From Cytobacillus sp. NJ13 (GTDB lineage Bacteria; Bacillota; Bacilli; Bacillales; Cytobacillaceae), in the NCBI GenBank assembly GCA_030348385.1, contig JAUCFP010000006.1, forward strand, positions 496,001 through 560,000: a DNA stretch of 64,000 bases, written 5' to 3'. Position 1 is the stretch's first letter. Every line of letters begins with the position of its first letter. The notes beneath the pieces are model-generated. The model was not told the origin of the DNA. It made no database searches and saw only the letters and a program-made list of their open reading frames with translations. The position numbers and the translations under genes were made by a program. Positions 61,901-64,000 of the stretch are shown in pieces.

Positions 61901-63101
61901 TAGTCAAATAGGGGGATATTTCCCGATACAAGCAAATGGAGATGTAAAATTCGGTATTGAGGAAAGTGATATTGCAACGAAACCTCTAAATTTGACTTTG
62001 GCTACGTATGATATTGCAACCGCAATTGGTAAACAAAACTATGTTTTCGTAAAAGAAGGTACGGAATATACGACTTCTAGTTTTGATAAGAAAGACGTAA
62101 AAGTCGGCGATACAGTTACGATGACAATCAGTCTCAATAATGTGAAGCAGCTTGTATCCGGGGAATTCCAGGTCGACTTCAGAAAAGATTTTCTCAAGTT
62201 TGAGAATGTGAAGCTTAACAATGCGGCAGACGAGTACGCGAAGGAGAGAGGTTTGGAAGTATCAATGCAAGAACCTGTGGTGACAGAAGGAACTTACAGT
62301 AATACGGTGAAAGTTGGCGGATCTATGAAAGGGAATGCATTTAGTGGTATGGACGGAGATCTGCCTTTCCTTGATGTCACGTTCAAAGTAGTAGATGAAT
62401 ATTACGATATTGTTGTGGGTGCTTACCAGTTTAATGTAAAACAGGCGTCTTATATGAAAGCGGGACAAACAGCAGCTAATGTCATCCCTTATTTCGGTAC
62501 GGAAAGCTTTAACTTGAATCCAACGCATACGAGAGCGTATGGTAATATCGGACCGGAAGCGTTTTTGAGAAATGACGGTTCTTTGTCGAAAGCGGATTAT
62601 ACAAAAATCGGTGCCCAAGTATATGCGATGTCTCCAAGCGGCGAAAAATATAAAGGAACGATTAATGAACGAGGATTATACGAGATCAAAGGCATCCCAG
62701 CTTCTAGTGAAGCATACACAGTTGTTATTGATGTTCCGGGACATCTCAAAGCGATGAAAAAATTCATTCCGGGGTATTTTGTAGGAGATGAGCTGCGCGG
62801 GCAAAATGTTAGAATAAGTGCTAAAAATCTTGCAGGCGACGTGAATGGTGACAGCATGATTGATATTCTCGATATTCAAAGTATAGCAGAGGCCTATGGC
62901 ACGAATGATCCATCGATCGTGCCGCAAGATCTCAATCAAGACGGCGTGGTGGACGAAGCAGATATTCGTTTCGTTGAGAAAAACTTCTTAGCGAAGGGGC
63001 CGGATGCACCTGCTAAAAAGGAGCCAAAAGAATCACTTGGCAATGGCAAAAAAGATTTAGCATACTTCCTGCGTCTTGTCGGTCTTGAGCCGAAGCAATA
63101 A
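58953..63101 (+). CDS. Secreted Vpr-like subtilase with cohesin- and dockerin-like modules
   Basis: 1382 residues. Signal peptide (about 1-30), inhibitor-I9 propeptide (about 70-185), peptidase S8 domain with Asp226 (V-L-D-T-G-V-D), His278 (H-G-T-H) and Ser595 (G-T-S-M-A-A-P). A PA insert (about 430-530) lies between His and Ser. Then a Fn3-like domain, a large beta region, a cohesin-like domain (about 1040-1175: K-V-G-D-T-V-T-M-T-I, then F-Q-V-D-F) and a carboxypeptidase-regulatory-like domain (about 1213-1290). A dockerin-type pair of calcium loops (G-D-V-N-G-D-S-M-I-D and D-L-N-Q-D-G-V-V-D, about 1295-1350) comes last. It is an extracellular protease. Having both cohesin-like and dockerin-like parts hints at self-assembly or wall tethering. 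Vpr itself is about 806 residues. Confidence 0.9.
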   Translation: MKRKKIRKILTGTLALGMLLSQGTPYNVLAKSTYELNPVDHAEEVLKSLSSEQRKALEQLDAKPNFTISQDINVNSPELVKVIVEFEQAPAKIEVLKQAAKGTNLSSADANEKVKESQKAFKEHVQSLKSQKNVTKYKAEDINITREYTNAINGVAMTLPGVAVQDLLQSGVVKRIFKDYEVKVEPPVKTKEAIDPKMADSIPQIGVDKLHAENITGKGIKVGVLDTGVDYNHPDLKEAYKGGYDFIDNDADPMETTYEDWINAGKPEYPGLVYYTNHGTHVAGTIAAQEKNNVDYAVKGVAPEVDLYAYRVLGPWGGGDSAGILAGIDQAIEDGMDVINMSLGAQTNDPLYATSVAVNNAMLSGVVTVVAAGNAGPNEKTLGSPGTAALGISVGASDVSMTIPTFNGSASAEKFENVQLLGKDFSNNLEDLQGQSLPIVFAGLGKAADFAGKDVNGKIALIQRGEITFDEKIKNAKNAGAKAVIVYNNVDGQIPAYLGEAVGLIPSFRLSKADGERLKALGEASFTFETLSNTKTEGDHLADFSSRGPVNGNYDIKPDVVAPGVSIFSTAPEYINDPQEGINYGNAYVRLSGTSMAAPHTAGTAALILQENPEYTPFDVKAALMNTSDDLKGDNSVYEVGAGRIDAYQAVHTDTSITVWDKTKNIENGNIVEIDEQTGSIVFGRYYKNGDQPIEASRKVTVQNNSLEEKSFNLEVEYHGERKGIQDAVKNGVKVAVPSSITVGSGQVQELQPKITIPTSAATGRYEGYIHVTNANNPAETYQIPFAVMVTEKGFDYAKTSSPSVTNTTPFWQYMYPFVHVIMKLNSPMKTIDVLVKDSKTGKAVGFVGTADTSKLLIDRETFLMNAFIGTVYPFTNDPSKPIADLPVKLPAGDYIMELIAHDEEGKSYVAENPLIVDNTAPEVNMDKKPGVIEINESMFTEEDGHRAVWMHGTAKDATVDLLKSKGLDYDQSSNQMAYYANSSQIGGYFPIQANGDVKFGIEESDIATKPLNLTLATYDIATAIGKQNYVFVKEGTEYTTSSFDKKDVKVGDTVTMTISLNNVKQLVSGEFQVDFRKDFLKFENVKLNNAADEYAKERGLEVSMQEPVVTEGTYSNTVKVGGSMKGNAFSGMDGDLPFLDVTFKVVDEYYDIVVGAYQFNVKQASYMKAGQTAANVIPYFGTESFNLNPTHTRAYGNIGPEAFLRNDGSLSKADYTKIGAQVYAMSPSGEKYKGTINERGLYEIKGIPASSEAYTVVIDVPGHLKAMKKFIPGYFVGDELRGQNVRISAKNLAGDVNGDSMIDILDIQSIAEAYGTNDPSIVPQDLNQDGVVDEADIRFVEKNFLAKGPDAPAKKEPKESLGNGKKDLAYFLRLVGLEPKQ

Positions 63102-63114
63102 CAGGGGTGTTGAT

Positions 63115-63153
63115 AGAAGGGGCGGAATGCAGAAGCATTTCTCCCTTTCTTTT
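63115..63153 (+). terminator. Terminator of the subtilase gene
   Basis: AGAAGGGGCGGAATGC and GCATTTCTCCCTTTCT pair imperfectly around AGAA, followed by TTTTTAT. Confidence 0.7.
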
Positions 63154-63701
63154 TATAAACTAAGAATAGTAGAGTTAAGAAAGGTTGATAAATCCTCTCT
63201 TTTTAGCCTCCATATGATCCAACCGGCATGGCCGGACAAGTAGCTGCCCGTATATTACTAGATTTGCTCAGCTATGTCTTAAAGGAAAAGGAGAAAAAAA
63301 AAATGCGGCAAAGAAAAGGAAGAAATTCCTTCTTAACAAACTAGATTGAGATAATTGAAGAAAAACAATCGTGTCTTAAAACTCCAAATATTCAAATGAA
63401 TATTTTTGTGGAAAGATTTAAATAGATCAATAGGAACGGTCATGCGTTAACTTTTTGTTACGCCTGACTGTTTTTTCATTTCAGAGATTCGTGCTTTACC
63501 CTGTTTGCTTGTAATTTTTTTAATAACAAACTGATATTAAATGAAAGATATGTAGGCACTTACTCAAATAAAAAGGCTATGGTAGATCTTTTGTTTTATG
63601 TTGGCATAGAACTAATAGCCATAAAAGTTACTTCTTATGTATAATTTCCCGAAAAATGAAAATATGGGAAGATAAAGACAGAATCGTAGTTTTATTTGTC
63701 A
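63154..63701. other. Intergenic region with a duplicated promoter-like zone
   Basis: A short coding-like stretch at about 63208-63344 (P-P-Y-D-P-T-G-M-A-G-Q-V-A-A-R-I-L-L-D-L-L) ends in a stop and lacks a start; it resembles the tail of a LacI-type regulator but too little remains. A stem-loop with a T-run lies near 63436-63476. From 63585 to about 63690 the DNA parallels 58780-58895 in front of the first subtilase gene. Confidence 0.5.
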
Positions 63702-63938
63702 TTTTTTAAAGGCTGTTTTTGAAAGTCTGTTGATTTTTTGTTGTAGATTAACTATACCGATTGAGTTGATTGTAGCGGAGGGCACTTGACTCCTGTGGGA
63801 AAAAGAGGGAAGAAGCAGACCCCACAGGCAGCAACGCCGAGGAGCTACATCCCTTCCCGCGGAAAGCAAGTGCGTGGAGCGGAAATCAATGGACAAGCTT
63901 AATATTCTAAAAACAACAATCTATACGAAAAGAGCCTT
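63702..63938. repeat. GC-rich mobile-type repeat (family C)
   Basis: About 237 bases. The ends are imperfect inverted repeats beginning AAAGGCTGTTTTTGAAAG on the left and the complement of AGAGCCTTTTTAAA on the right. The interior contains a second inverted pair built on AGCGGAGGGCACTTG and CAAGTGCGTGGAGCGGAAATC. GC-rich intergenic elements of this kind are widespread in Bacillus chromosomes. It lies between the promoter-like zone and the start of the second subtilase copy; a lone end is at 8877. Confidence 0.75.
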
Positions 63939-63971
63939 TTTAAAAAAATCAATAAGGAGAGGAAGTAATAA

Positions 63972-64000
63972 ATGTAAAAAATCAGAAAGATCCTTACAGG
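63972..64000 (+). pseudogene. Beginning of a second subtilase copy, window end
   Basis: The last bases, AAAATCAGAAAGATCCTTAC plus AGG, match codons 5-12 of the first subtilase (K-I-R-K-I-L-T-G). A GGAGAGGAA site precedes an ATG, but the codon right after the ATG in this frame is TAA. Either another start is used or this copy is inactive at its first codon. The window ends here. Confidence 0.45.

Noticed and set aside
63208..63344. Possible LacI-type regulator tail
   Set aside because: About 45 codons without a start. The similarity (P-P at the beginning, A-A-R-I-L-L-D-L-L) is too short to call a gene or a firm relic.
63699..63896. Minus-strand 65-codon frame
   Set aside because: It lies wholly within the GC-rich repeat; frames of this kind in such repeats are spurious.
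1..64000. rRNA, tRNA, replication origin or prophage structural genes
   Set aside because: None was recognised by eye. A tRNA or Rfam search would be decisive for small RNAs and riboswitches.

Overview
The window looks like a chromosomal stretch of a low-GC, spore-forming Bacillaceae (Bacillus in the broad sense). The signs are a GerAB-type germination permease, an exosporium-like protein, a YfiT/BstA-type bacillithiol transferase, RocB-type arginine catabolism, CsoR/CopZ/CopA copper control, MhqR-type quinone-stress boxes, a Vpr-like subtilase, TTG/GTG starts and strong AGGAGG ribosome sites. No rRNA, tRNA or CRISPR array was recognised.

Layout. 0-2.3 kb: DinB-fold proteins, a methyltransferase relic and a relic of an AAA_13-type ATPase. 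2.2-8.8 kb: a self-contained beta-lactam response cassette, PBP - blaI - blaR1 - PBP, with three BlaI-type operators and no beta-lactamase. 9-10.9 kb: insertion-sequence and integrase scars. 11-15.8 kb: copper homeostasis (csoR, copZ, a second copZ-like gene, copA, a His-rich anchored protein, a 2Fe-2S protein) with three CsoR-type operators. 16-22 kb: small enzymes (bacillithiol transferase, PheC-like dehydratase, StyA-like flavoprotein, two VOC proteins, a methyltransferase) among dispersed hairpin repeats. 22.4-24.2 kb: an orphan germination permease with a truncated GerC-like lipoprotein. 24.4-30.8 kb: TetR regulator, HtpX-like M48 protease, a very basic repeat protein, a VirD4/HerA-like ATPase and a degenerate ATPase-like partner. 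This is the best candidate here for an undescribed system. 31-36 kb: small membrane or spore-surface proteins and a PAS-GGDEF cyclase. 36-44 kb: LysR with an EamA exporter, then an IclR-controlled operon with two guanidino-modifying enzymes, RocB and an amino-acid permease. 44.5-50.2 kb: isochorismatase-like hydrolase, FMN reductase, LtrA, a GNAT relic, a deletion scar joining a UDP-glucose dehydrogenase to a glycosyltransferase, and a DoxX-like protein. 50.3-54.2 kb: Crp/Fnr regulator, a DUF896 protein, an MhqR-type operon (DoxX, ring-cleaving dioxygenase, flavin reductase) and another deletion scar. 54.6-58.7 kb: MFS transporter and a NarL-type two-component system. 58.9-64 kb: a 1382-residue subtilase with cohesin-like and dockerin-like modules, then the start of a paralogous copy whose upstream region has received a GC-rich mobile repeat.

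Reading the genes together: a beta-lactam should trigger BlaR1, which removes BlaI from both flanking PBP genes, so the logic is target replacement rather than drug hydrolysis. Copper should release CsoR from three separate promoters. Quinones should release an MhqR encoded elsewhere from the boxes around 51-52 kb. The arginine region should convert (methyl)arginine to citrulline or ornithine under an IclR switch. Many broken genes and several families of dispersed intergenic hairpins indicate a fluid accessory region.
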